A stretch of 64,000 nt of DNA, from contig JADJOX010000007.1 in the NCBI GenBank assembly GCA_016713565.1, forward strand, positions 1,168,501 through 1,232,500. The letters are read 5' to 3'. This stretch comes from Ignavibacteriota bacterium. GTDB taxonomy: Bacteria; Bacteroidota; Ignavibacteria; Ignavibacteriales; Melioribacteraceae. Numbering within the stretch: the first letter of the stretch is position 1; the number at the start of each line of letters is the position of its first letter. A program made the position numbers and the translations under genes. Of this stretch, positions 45,204-53,784 are shown one piece after another. The notes under the pieces are model-generated. The model had not been told where the DNA came from. It searched no databases and saw only the letters and a program-made list of their open reading frames with translations.

Positions 45204-45908
45204 TTATGTAGTTTCTTTAAGGTTTGGAGGATTCCAACCGACAATCGAGCCGTTTTTTATAGTTGAAAAATATGGTGAAAGCGTCGCGCCGGGTAAAGTT
45301 CTTACATTATCTTCAATTTTAATGGGACCCATTCCGGTTCCCGCGCCTATTTTACAATTGTTTCCAATCTCAATAATTCCATATCTGAATTTTCCCGAAC
45401 CTTCATAAGCGTGAACCGTCAGCCTTGTAAACGCTCCCATCAGAGTATTTTCACCAATAAATATTAATTCTGGTCTAAAATGATCTAACCAAACCAGCTG
45501 CATAATTTCAGCGCCTTTGCCTACATGAATTCCCATACTGCGATACAATTTATTTTTAAGTGGTGTTCCTTTCATTAAAAATGAAACAGCAACTTTAAAA
45601 ACGAGCATTGTTCTTCTGCCAAATGGAAGATTTAAAACTCTCCAATTTATCGAACCTTTTTCTTCGGGTGAGCCGAGTCCGGAAAATGTGTAATGTCTTC
45701 TAACAGGAGTTAAAAAATTTTCTAGATTTATTTTTCCTTCTTCGGTATTTGGGTTCAATGTATTTATGTTAGTTCCCGCTCCTCCCGAAGTTTTAGAAAT
45801 AAAAATTTCTCTGCCTTTTTTATTTCCCAATTTGATCGCGCGTTCAATTATTTCTATTGTAACAAGTTTAATTACTTCTTCGGGAGTTTTGTTTTCATAT
45901 TTTTTCAC
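45204..45908 (-). CDS. Left-handed beta-helix (hexapeptide) acyltransferase-like protein
   Basis: About 234 aa. The second half carries hexapeptide-type turns (GIHVGKGAEI, FIGENTLMGAFTRL, IEIGNNCKIGAGTGMG, IKIEDNVRTLPGATL), as in trimeric acyl-transferases. The N-terminal ~100 residues are helical and charged with no family I recognise. The frame can begin at TTG 45920, but that codon overlaps the GAGG ribosome site; the GTG at 45908, six bases after GAGG, is preferred. It lies 21 bp downstream of the gamma-glutamyltransferase gene, likely one transcript. Confidence 0.72.
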   Translation of the reverse strand: MKKYENKTPEEVIKLVTIEIIERAIKLGNKKGREIFISKTSGGAGTNINTLNPNTEEGKINLENFLTPVRRHYTFSGLGSPEEKGSINWRVLNLPFGRRTMLVFKVAVSFLMKGTPLKNKLYRSMGIHVGKGAEIMQLVWLDHFRPELIFIGENTLMGAFTRLTVHAYEGSGKFRYGIIEIGNNCKIGAGTGMGPIKIEDNVRTLPGATLSPYFSTIKNGSIVGWNPPNLKETT

Positions 45909-45929
45909 AATTTTCCTCAAAAGAAATTA

Positions 45930-47639
45930 TTAATATCCAACCGCCAAACCGCCGCGCCGCGGATCAGCGGCACCGTAAATTTTATCACCATCAATTAAAA
46001 TCGATTGAGCCGATCCTAAAACTCTGAACGTTTCATTTCTATCACCAAATTTATATCCTAATTTTTCCAAATTGATCAACACATCTTTATTAACAGCAAA
46101 CTCTTCCAAATATATAATATCCGGCATCCATTGGTGATGAATTCTCGGGGCGTTTACTGCTTCTTGAATATTCATTCCAAAATCAATTACGTTCATTATA
46201 ACCTGAAGAACAACTGTTATTATTGTAGAACCGCCGGGTGAGCCAACTATAATAAAAGGTTTATTATCTTTAAGTACAATTGTCGGTGTCATTGAACTGA
46301 CCATTCTCTTTTCCGGCTGAATTGAATTTGCCTCGCTTCCTAACAGTCCGAACTGATTTGGTTCTCCGGGCTTTGAACTAAAATCATCCATTTCATTGTT
46401 AAGTAAAAATCCCGCTCCCTCAACAACAACTTTTGAACCATATCCGGAATTTATTGTTGTAGTTACGCTAACAGCGTTTCCATCTTTATCATAAACCGAA
46501 TAGTGTGTTGTTTCTGTACTTTCATTTACAAGGGCAGGTATCTGTGTTGTAATTTTCTCCGAAGGAACGGCAAAATCTTTTATTTGGTCAAATATTTTTT
46601 TAGCGTATTCCTTTGAAATTAATTTCCCCTTCGGCACGTCATAAAAGTCCTCATCTCCAATGTGATATGTTCTGTCTGCATAAACATATTTCATTGATTC
46701 AACGAGTTTATGAATGTAGTCGCTGCTGTTCCAATCTTGTTTTTCAAAATTGAAATTTTCTAAAATATTTAACAACTCTACTAAAGCTATTCCGCCTGAA
46801 CTTGGCGGACCCATTGATACTATTTTATAATTTCTATAATTTCCCATAATTGGTTCACGCTCAACCGGATAATACTTTTCCAAATCTTCGTGAGTAATAA
46901 AACCATTCATTTGTCGTACTTGTTCAATAAATAAATCGGCGACTTTACCTTTGTAGAATCCGTCTTTACCGTTCCGTTTAATTTCTTCAAGTGTATTTGC
47001 CAAATCACTTTGGATAAACAAATCCCCTTCCTGATATGGTTTTCCGTTATTTGAAAAGATCTTAAATGAAGATGGATATTTTTTAAATTCATCCAAATGA
47101 TTCTTAAAAGATCGCGCATCGGATTCATCCAATTTGAAACCGCTTTTAGCTAAATTAATTGCCGGTTGAATAACATCTTTTAATTCCATTGTACCATATT
47201 TTTCTAAGGCGAAAATTAAACCCGCTACACTTCCGGGAACACCGGAAGACGTAATACCTTCTTGACTAAGCTCAGGTTTAAATTCTCCGTTTTTACCTAA
47301 GAACATATCGCGATGTGCTGAAATAGGCGCTTTTTCTCTAAAGTCTATTGTTATATTTTTTCCGTCTTTTAAATGCATCACAAAAAATCCGCCGCCGCCT
47401 AAATTTCCGGCGTATGGATAAGTTACTGCCAATGCAAAGCCGACAGCTACGGCCGCGTCTACTGCATTCCCGCCTTTTTTCAAAATCTCAATTCCGACTT
47501 CGGAAGCTAAAGAACTTGCCGAAACAACCATTCCATTTTGGGCTTTGACCGGAAGAGCTGTTTGAGAACTTGTTTTAATATTAAAGACTATTATTAGAAT
47601 TATTAAAAATATTTGGAGTGTTTTAATTTTATTTTTCAC
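45930..47639 (-). CDS. ggt: Gamma-glutamyltranspeptidase
   Basis: 569 aa from a GTG at 47639, with a signal peptide (IFLIILIIVFNIKTSSQ). The N-terminal large subunit has the family opening NGMVVSASSLASEVG and GNAVDAAVAVGFAL. Self-cleavage would occur before Thr377 in TETTHYSVYD, which becomes the nucleophile of the small subunit. LNNEMDDFS and GSPGGSTIITVV follow, lining the active site. It transfers or hydrolyses the gamma-glutamyl group of glutathione and peptides in the periplasm. The gene is upstream of the hexapeptide transferase and divergent from ornithine carbamoyltransferase. Confidence 0.95.
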   Translation of the reverse strand: MKNKIKTLQIFLIILIIVFNIKTSSQTALPVKAQNGMVVSASSLASEVGIEILKKGGNAVDAAVAVGFALAVTYPYAGNLGGGGFFVMHLKDGKNITIDFREKAPISAHRDMFLGKNGEFKPELSQEGITSSGVPGSVAGLIFALEKYGTMELKDVIQPAINLAKSGFKLDESDARSFKNHLDEFKKYPSSFKIFSNNGKPYQEGDLFIQSDLANTLEEIKRNGKDGFYKGKVADLFIEQVRQMNGFITHEDLEKYYPVEREPIMGNYRNYKIVSMGPPSSGGIALVELLNILENFNFEKQDWNSSDYIHKLVESMKYVYADRTYHIGDEDFYDVPKGKLISKEYAKKIFDQIKDFAVPSEKITTQIPALVNESTETTHYSVYDKDGNAVSVTTTINSGYGSKVVVEGAGFLLNNEMDDFSSKPGEPNQFGLLGSEANSIQPEKRMVSSMTPTIVLKDNKPFIIVGSPGGSTIITVVLQVIMNVIDFGMNIQEAVNAPRIHHQWMPDIIYLEEFAVNKDVLINLEKLGYKFGDRNETFRVLGSAQSILIDGDKIYGAADPRRGGLAVGY

Positions 47640-47726
47640 AGTTTTTTACTTAATGTTTTTGAATATGTTAGATATATTAACATAAGAAATTATTTTTTAT
47701 TTTGCAGAATCCTTAAAGGAGAAAAT

Positions 47727-48728
47727 ATGCCTTATAATTTAAGAAACAAAAACTTTTTAAAACTTTTAGATTTTAAAAAAGAGGAACTTACCTTTTTACT
47801 CGATTTATCAAAAAATTTAAAAGCCGCAAAATACGGCGGCTATGAAGAGCAAAAATTAAAAGGGAAAAATATTGCCTTAATTTTTGAAAAAACTTCAACC
47901 CGAACAAGATGTGCTTTTGAAGTCGCGGCATTTGATCAAGGCGCAAATGTAACATATCTTGGTCCAAGCGGTTCGCAGATAGGTCATAAAGAATCAATGA
48001 AAGATACCGCAAGGGTATTGGGCAGAATGTATGACGGAATTGAATATAGAGGATTTGGTCAAAGTATTGTTGAGGAATTAGGCAAATACGCCGGGGTTCC
48101 TGTGTGGAACGGATTGACTGATGAATTTCATCCCACTCAAGTTCTTGCTGATTTTATGACAATGCTGGAACATTCAAACAAACCGCTTTCGGAAATTTCT
48201 TATTGTTATTTAGGCGATGCAAGAAATAACATGGGCAATTCTTTATTGGTAGGCGGCGCTATTATGGGAATGGATGTTAGACTTTGCGCGCCAAAACAAA
48301 ATCTTCCGGAAAGTAAATTAGTTGATCAATGCAAAGAAATCGCAAAAAAATCCGGCGCAAAAATTACTTTAACAAGCGATGTAAAAGAAGGCGTAAAAGG
48401 CGTAGACTTTTTATACACTGATGTTTGGGTATCGATGGGTGAGGCAAAAGAAGTTTGGGAAGAAAGAATTAAACTTCTAAAACCATATCAGATAAATATG
48501 AAGACAATAGAACTGACTGAAAATCCCACAGTAAAATTTATGCACTGTCTTCCAGCATTTCATAATAGAGAAACAAAAATGGGTGAAGAGATTTTTCATA
48601 AATTCGGACTTGACGGTATGGAAGTGACCGAAGATGTTTTTGAATCTGAACACTCTATTGTATTTGACGAAGCTGAAAACAGACTGCACACAATTAAAGC
48701 AATAATGGTTGCCACATTAGGTTCTTAA
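47727..48728 (+). CDS. argF: Ornithine carbamoyltransferase
   Basis: 333 aa from the ATG at 47727, chosen because AAAGGAG lies 7-8 bases upstream; the longer frame from 47613 would run into the start region of the ggt gene. Carbamoyl-phosphate motif STRTR at 57-61, then HPTQVLADF, ornithine-site DVWVSMGE and HCLPAFH. This is the ~333-residue ArgI/ArcB-like form, used in arginine synthesis or in the deiminase pathway. No other arginine gene is adjacent, so the direction cannot be told. Ends in a strong terminator. Confidence 0.95.
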   Translation: MPYNLRNKNFLKLLDFKKEELTFLLDLSKNLKAAKYGGYEEQKLKGKNIALIFEKTSTRTRCAFEVAAFDQGANVTYLGPSGSQIGHKESMKDTARVLGRMYDGIEYRGFGQSIVEELGKYAGVPVWNGLTDEFHPTQVLADFMTMLEHSNKPLSEISYCYLGDARNNMGNSLLVGGAIMGMDVRLCAPKQNLPESKLVDQCKEIAKKSGAKITLTSDVKEGVKGVDFLYTDVWVSMGEAKEVWEERIKLLKPYQINMKTIELTENPTVKFMHCLPAFHNRETKMGEEIFHKFGLDGMEVTEDVFESEHSIVFDEAENRLHTIKAIMVATLGS

Positions 48729-48752
48729 TAAAATATTAAACCATCCCATTTG

Positions 48753-48790
48753 AAAATCCTTACTAAAGAAAATATTAGTAAGGATTTTTT
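48753..48790 (+). terminator. Rho-independent terminator of argF
   Basis: AAAATCCTTACTAA (48753-48766) pairs with TTAGTAAGGATTTT (48775-48788), 14 bp with an 8-nt loop, followed by T's. Confidence 0.9.
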
Positions 48791-48941
48791 GTATAAATAT
48801 TCATAGAAAGTATTTTACACGATAAAATTATTATTGCGTAAAAAATTTATTTTGTATTTTTTAGCTTAATCTTCTTATCTGTAAAACACCTTTCCTCCTA
48901 TTTATTTTTAACAAATTTATTAACTCTAAAAGGAGAATTGC

Positions 48942-49196
48942 ATGTCTCAAAAAAACTTGAAAGAATATTGGCGGAGAAATATCAAAATTGTATTGATTCT
49001 GTTAAGTATTTGGTTTTTTGTTGCTTATGTGCTGAGTATTTTCATCGTGGATATTTTAAATAGCTTAAATATCGGCGGAGCGAAACTTGGCTTCTGGTTT
49101 GCACAGCAGGGCTCAATCTATATTTTTATTTTTTTGATTTTTTTCTATGTGAAGTATATGAACAAATTAGACAAAGAATATGACGTACATGAGTAA
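48942..49196 (+). CDS. Small subunit of a sodium/solute symporter (DUF4212)
   Basis: 84 aa with two membrane helices (about 16-36 and 52-72), opening with the family-typical EYWRRNIKIVL and containing FWFAQQGSIYIFI. AAAGGAG precedes the ATG. DUF4212 proteins are nearly always encoded beside VC_2705-type symporters, as here (43 bp to the next gene). It is thought to be a partner of the transporter. Function inferred from context. Confidence 0.88.
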   Translation: MSQKNLKEYWRRNIKIVLILLSIWFFVAYVLSIFIVDILNSLNIGGAKLGFWFAQQGSIYIFIFLIFFYVKYMNKLDKEYDVHE

Positions 49197-49239
49197 TTAA
49201 TTATTTCCGCTATTCAAATTTTCAAATGGGAGAAAATTT

Positions 49240-50937
49240 ATGAGTGTTCAAATTTGGACTTTTATTATTGTAGGAATATCATTTGCGATTTATATTGGTA
49301 TTGCTTTTTGGTCAAGAGCCGGTTCGACAAAAGATTTTTATGTTGCAGGCAGAGGCGTTCATCCAATAGTAAACGGAATGGCAACTGCCGCCGATTGGAT
49401 GTCAGCCGCTTCTTTTATTTCCATGGCAGGTTTGATTTCATTTATGGGGTATGACGGTTCTGTTTATTTAATGGGTTGGACAGGCGGATATGTTTTACTT
49501 GCTCTTCTTCTTGCACCATATCTAAGAAAATTCGGAAAGTTTACAGTCCCCGATTTTATTGGTGACAGATATTACTCAAACGTTGCAAGAACAGTTGCCG
49601 TTATTGCCGCAATTGTAGTATCATTTACTTATGTAGCGGGACAAATGCGTGGTGTAGGTGTTGTTTTTGCAAGATTTTTAGAAGTTCCAATCAATACAGG
49701 TGTTTACTTTGGAATGGCAATTGTTTTTGTTTATGCGGTTATGGGCGGTATGAAAGGTATTACTTATACACAAGTTGCGCAATATTGTGTTTTAATTTTT
49801 GCATATATGGTACCCGCAATTTTCATTTCATTAGCAATAACGGGAAATATAATTCCCCAATTTGGTTTAGTCAGTACGGAAAGTTCTTCAGGAACTTACC
49901 TCTTGCAAAAATTAGATATGTTACAAAGGGATTTAGGATTTCATGAATATACAACGGGCTCAAAACCAATGATTGATGTTTTCGCTATAACTTTTGCGCT
50001 TATGGTCGGCACGGCAGGTCTGCCACATGTAATCGTTAGGTTTTTTACAGTTCCAAAAGTTTCTGATGCTCGCAAATCAGCCGGCTGGGCTCTTTTATTT
50101 ATAGCAATTTTATACACAACCGCTCCGGCAATTGCGGCTTTCGCAAGAACAAATTTAATAAACACGGTTAGTGAAAAAAATTATACCGAAATGCCTGAAT
50201 GGTTTAAAAGCTGGGAAGACACCGGACTGATTAAATTTGAAGATAAAAACAGCGACGGAAAAATTCAATATATTGCCGATAAAAACGCTAATGAGTTAAA
50301 CATTGATGCCGATATAATGGTTCTCGCAAATCCGGAAATAGCTAACCTGCCGCCTTGGGTTATTGCGCTTGTAGCAGCCGGAGGTTTGGCAGCAGCTTTA
50401 TCAACAGCAGCCGGATTGTTATTGGTAATTTCAACTTCAATTTCACATGATTTGATAAAGAAACAATTAAAGCCAAATATTACGGAAAAACAGGAATTAA
50501 TGTGGGCAAGAATAGGCGCAGTATTTGCAGTAATTGTCGCAGGTTATTTTGGGATCAATCCTCCTGGATTTGTAGCGGCAACCGTTGCATTGGCATTTGG
50601 ATTTGCGGCATCGTCTTTTTTCCCTGCTATAATTTTGGGCATTTTTGATAAACGAATGAATAAAGAGGGTGCGATATCAGGAATGGTTGTAGGTTTAATT
50701 TTAATGTTTATTTATATGTCAGTTTATAAATTAGGTTGGTTTGTTGATGCCATTCCTCCGGCAAGTGAATGGTGGTTTGATATTTCGCCGGAAGGTTTTG
50801 GAACGGTTGCTATGTTTATCAATTTATTAATTTCAATTATTGTTTCAAGACTAACTTCACCGCCTCCATTAGAAGTTCAGCAAATTGTTGAAGATATTAG
50901 AATTCCGCGTGGCGCAGGATCTGCACAAAGTCACTAA
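49240..50937 (+). CDS. Sodium/solute symporter, VC_2705/ActP-like (probable acetate uptake)
   Basis: 565 aa, about 13 helices of the SSS fold: opening STKDFYVAGRGVHPIVNGMATAADWMSAASF (in parts), TYVAGQMRGVGVVFARFL, FALMVGTAGLPHVIVRFFTV, and ALSTAAGLLLVISTSISHD. The first-helix region GSTKDFYVAGR and the AADWMSAASF motif are diagnostic for the acetate-type branch. A charged loop (~305-345) sits in the middle. It is followed by a convergent exonuclease/CBS gene pair and then by acetyl-CoA synthetase, supporting acetate or a short organic acid as substrate. Confidence 0.9.
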   Translation: MSVQIWTFIIVGISFAIYIGIAFWSRAGSTKDFYVAGRGVHPIVNGMATAADWMSAASFISMAGLISFMGYDGSVYLMGWTGGYVLLALLLAPYLRKFGKFTVPDFIGDRYYSNVARTVAVIAAIVVSFTYVAGQMRGVGVVFARFLEVPINTGVYFGMAIVFVYAVMGGMKGITYTQVAQYCVLIFAYMVPAIFISLAITGNIIPQFGLVSTESSSGTYLLQKLDMLQRDLGFHEYTTGSKPMIDVFAITFALMVGTAGLPHVIVRFFTVPKVSDARKSAGWALLFIAILYTTAPAIAAFARTNLINTVSEKNYTEMPEWFKSWEDTGLIKFEDKNSDGKIQYIADKNANELNIDADIMVLANPEIANLPPWVIALVAAGGLAAALSTAAGLLLVISTSISHDLIKKQLKPNITEKQELMWARIGAVFAVIVAGYFGINPPGFVAATVALAFGFAASSFFPAIILGIFDKRMNKEGAISGMVVGLILMFIYMSVYKLGWFVDAIPPASEWWFDISPEGFGTVAMFINLLISIIVSRLTSPPPLEVQQIVEDIRIPRGAGSAQSH

Positions 50938-50950
50938 TTTATATTAAAAA

Positions 50951-50975
50951 TAGAGACGTAATATTTACGTCTCTA
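50951..50975 (-). terminator. Terminator between the symporter and exonuclease genes
   Basis: TAGAGACGTAA (50951-50961) and TTACGTCTCTA (50965-50975), 11-bp stem with a 3-nt loop. The T5 tail lies on the minus-strand side, so it mainly ends the exonuclease transcript, but it may serve both convergent units. Confidence 0.82.
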
Positions 50976-50983
50976 TAATAAAT

Positions 50984-51667
50984 TTAAAATAAAATTCCTT
51001 TTGATTTTAATAAACTGTCTAACTCCGTAACTCCTCTTATCTTTAAACCTGAGATCAATTTTAAAAATAACAGTGCCGTTATCAATGCATCACCGGCTGC
51101 ATTGTGTCTATCGCTCTTTATTATTTTATATTCATCACATAGTGAATCTAAAGATAAAGAACTATCAACTTTGTAATCGTTTCCTTTTAATCTTTTGTAC
51201 AAATTTATTGTATCAATTGACTTATTCAATAGTTTATTACCGCCAAGTTTTCTAAGCGTTTCATTAATAATGGAAATATCAAACGTAATACTGTGACCGA
51301 CAAGTATATTGTTTTTAATATATTCTAAAAATTTTTCTATTCCTTCATTTTCTGATACTTTTACTTCATTTGTATTCTTTATTATTCCATGCACCAAAGC
51401 TGAGTCGGGGTTAAACTCATTTTGACTTAAATATATTTCAAAAGTATTACATACTTCTATTTGATTGTTTTTAATTTTAACGCCGCCTATTGATAGAATC
51501 TTGTCCTTCTTAAAATCCAAACCGGTAGATTCAATATCAATAATTACAAATTCGGCATGAGATATAGGAATTTTATAATCACGTTTTGAATCAAAATGTG
51601 AAATGTATTTTTTCCAAAATTCGGGGGAATTTATACTTGATTTCTTTTTAAAGTAATTAAGAATCAT
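50984..51667 (-). CDS. DnaQ-like 3'-5' exonuclease (DEDDh)
   Basis: 227 aa. Exo I FVIIDIESTGLDF (~45-57), Exo II LVGHSITFDISIIN and Exo III HNAAGDALITALLFL give the DEDDh set of acidic residues with the catalytic histidine. This stand-alone proofreading-type nuclease is often encoded next to CBS/DUF294 proteins, as here with a 4-bp overlap. It probably acts on DNA or RNA 3' ends; its link to acetate uptake is only by neighbourhood. Confidence 0.9.
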   Translation of the reverse strand: MILNYFKKKSSINSPEFWKKYISHFDSKRDYKIPISHAEFVIIDIESTGLDFKKDKILSIGGVKIKNNQIEVCNTFEIYLSQNEFNPDSALVHGIIKNTNEVKVSENEGIEKFLEYIKNNILVGHSITFDISIINETLRKLGGNKLLNKSIDTINLYKRLKGNDYKVDSSLSLDSLCDEYKIIKSDRHNAAGDALITALLFLKLISGLKIRGVTELDSLLKSKGILF

Positions 51668-53601
51668 CTGAACATGTTCAAATTAAATCTTACGGTTAAA
51701 ATTGTCTGAAGTTCTTTAATTGGACGGAAACAATTTCTAAGCATTAATCTTTGCATTTTATTCAGTTCATCCGGCTTAAAATAACGTCCGGTGTTATTGT
51801 GTTTTAAACCTTGCATTGTTCTAAATCGAATAATTATTTCGCAGGCATCGGCAAGTTGTTCAAATAACTCATTGTTCTCTGGCTCAATTTCTGCCAATTT
51901 ATTAAACCTTTTAATTGTACTGTTTATGCCTCGTAATCCTGCGGCTAATGCCAAAACTCTCGCTCCATCAACAAGCGGCATCATAGCGCGGGCTTTTATA
52001 TCAAATTCATTTTTATGTTCTCCGTTATTTTCTACCATAAAGTCTCTAAAGAAACTTAAAGGCGGCGGATTTTCAATAGCGTTTTTTGCCAAGAACGACA
52101 TAAAACTTTCTTGATTATTAATTACTCGAAATATATTTTCCGACATTTTTTCCGAAAGCTCATAATTTCCATACAGTGGATTAAAATCAAAAAAAATTGT
52201 TGAGTACATTACTTCTTTATTTCCCGGACTGTAAATCCAACTTTCAAATTGCTTATTCCATTCACTTAATGATAAGCACCAATTAGGATTACTTGCCATA
52301 ACGTTTGCCGGACAATAATCAAATCCGCAATCTTCAAGGATATCGTTTACACCTTTTGCCAATTGAAGAAAATAATTTTTAGTTTTTTCATAATCAATAT
52401 TTTCCACATCATCAAAAACCAATGCGTTATCTTGATCGGAACGTAAAAGTTGTTCACCTCTGCCCTGACTTCCTAACGAAAGCCAGCACCATTTTACATT
52501 TGGTAATTCTTTATTTTTTTCAGCCAGCTCAGAGATAGTCAGGTCAATTGCTTTAATATTTATAGCGTTATTTATTTCCGTAATAATTCTTGTTATAAAG
52601 TCTATTGAAATTTCCTGCTGTAAATAATTTCTCAGCAAAAGTTCGGCATTTGCTCTAATATTCCTTAATTGTTCGGAATTTTTTGCTCTATTAATTTCTC
52701 TTATGAGAACCGATGGATTATTTCCATATAAAATTAAAATATCGTGTTCGGATATCATCCCTATCATTTTGGAATTTGTTGTTCCGTCTTCAGTTACACA
52801 TATATGATGAATATTATTTTTGATCATTAAAATTTGCAGATCGGCGGCAGTTGCATTTCTATCGGAAGTTATTACTGGACTGCTCATTATATCTTCAACA
52901 ATACAATGCGAAGCAACTTCTCCGGCTACAACTTTATTTCTTAAATCCTTGTCGGTTATAATTCCAATTGGTTTATTAGTTTCATCAACCACAACAATTG
53001 AACCAACCTTCTTTTCTTTCATAGCCATTGCGGCATTTCTAATTGTGGATCCCAAAGCACAAGTTATCGGCAAATTGCCGAGCGGGATTTTTTGAATGTC
53101 GAAAAAATTAAATTTTTCACTGTGAATATTTTGCGACTCATCGAAATATTTCTGTTTGCTGTATTTTGAATATGGATTTCTAATTCCTCCCGTAAATGAA
53201 GAAGAAAAATAATTTTCAACATTTTTATTTAGTTTCATAATTTCTAAAAATGAACCGGTAGGAATTTTATAGATCAATGCTTCTTCGGAAACTTTTGCGG
53301 TTAAAGTATAAGGACGGTCTTCTGAAATTAAAGGCCTAATTCCAAATATATCACCTTCATCACAAACATCAATTAAAATATTTTCATTTTTGAATTCGTT
53401 AAAAAGTTTAACGGCTCCTTCCCTAACAACATAAAAATAATCCGGAGGTTTATCGCCTTGTTTAAAAATTACATCATTTTTTTCCGAATAAATTATTATG
53501 ATATCCTGTGAAATTTGCAGTAATATTTCTTTAGAAATAAAATTGAAGGGCGGATGCTCTTTTAGAAAATCATAAATTCTATGCGGAATTGTATTGTTCA
53601 T
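51664..53601 (-). CDS. cNMP-binding, CBS and DUF294 nucleotidyltransferase-like protein
   Basis: 645 aa in four parts: cyclic-nucleotide-binding domain (~10-130, KQGDKPPDYFYVVREGAVKLF), two CBS motifs (~180-300), the DUF294 nucleotidyltransferase-like domain (~330-470) with WLSLGSQGRGEQLLRSDQDNAL carrying the GSxGRxE...DxD catalytic-type residues, and a helical DUF294_C end. It resembles GlnD-type uridylyltransferases and is proposed to modify or regulate partners in response to nucleotides. In other bacteria it accompanies ActP-like symporters and acetyl-CoA synthetase, as here. Its target is unknown. Confidence 0.9.
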   Translation of the reverse strand: MNNTIPHRIYDFLKEHPPFNFISKEILLQISQDIIIIYSEKNDVIFKQGDKPPDYFYVVREGAVKLFNEFKNENILIDVCDEGDIFGIRPLISEDRPYTLTAKVSEEALIYKIPTGSFLEIMKLNKNVENYFSSSFTGGIRNPYSKYSKQKYFDESQNIHSEKFNFFDIQKIPLGNLPITCALGSTIRNAAMAMKEKKVGSIVVVDETNKPIGIITDKDLRNKVVAGEVASHCIVEDIMSSPVITSDRNATAADLQILMIKNNIHHICVTEDGTTNSKMIGMISEHDILILYGNNPSVLIREINRAKNSEQLRNIRANAELLLRNYLQQEISIDFITRIITEINNAINIKAIDLTISELAEKNKELPNVKWCWLSLGSQGRGEQLLRSDQDNALVFDDVENIDYEKTKNYFLQLAKGVNDILEDCGFDYCPANVMASNPNWCLSLSEWNKQFESWIYSPGNKEVMYSTIFFDFNPLYGNYELSEKMSENIFRVINNQESFMSFLAKNAIENPPPLSFFRDFMVENNGEHKNEFDIKARAMMPLVDGARVLALAAGLRGINSTIKRFNKLAEIEPENNELFEQLADACEIIIRFRTMQGLKHNNTGRYFKPDELNKMQRLMLRNCFRPIKELQTILTVRFNLNMFR

Positions 53602-53685
53602 TCAAAAAATAATTATAGTTTTTACAATTGAATTTATTTTATCGGAAAATAATATATAATTTTTCTAAGAAATCAATAATCTAAA

Positions 53686-53714
53686 TTGCAAAATTAAATT
53701 TTATAGAGTAAATT
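53686..53714 (+). promoter_or_regulatory. Possible promoter of acetyl-CoA synthetase
   Basis: TTGCAA (53686-53691), a 17-bp spacer, TAAATT (53709-53714). It sits 70 bp before the acs start codon. The match is weak in an AT-rich region, so this is tentative. Confidence 0.3.
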
Positions 53715-53784
53715 AAAATCTCATATCCACTACTTTCTGTAATTATAATAATCAATTCAATTTGTAAAAAATAGGAGATTGCTT

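Noticed and set aside
47613..47726. Longer N-terminus of ornithine carbamoyltransferase
   Set aside because: It overlaps the ggt start region and lacks family similarity; the AAAGGAG site fits the ATG at 47727.
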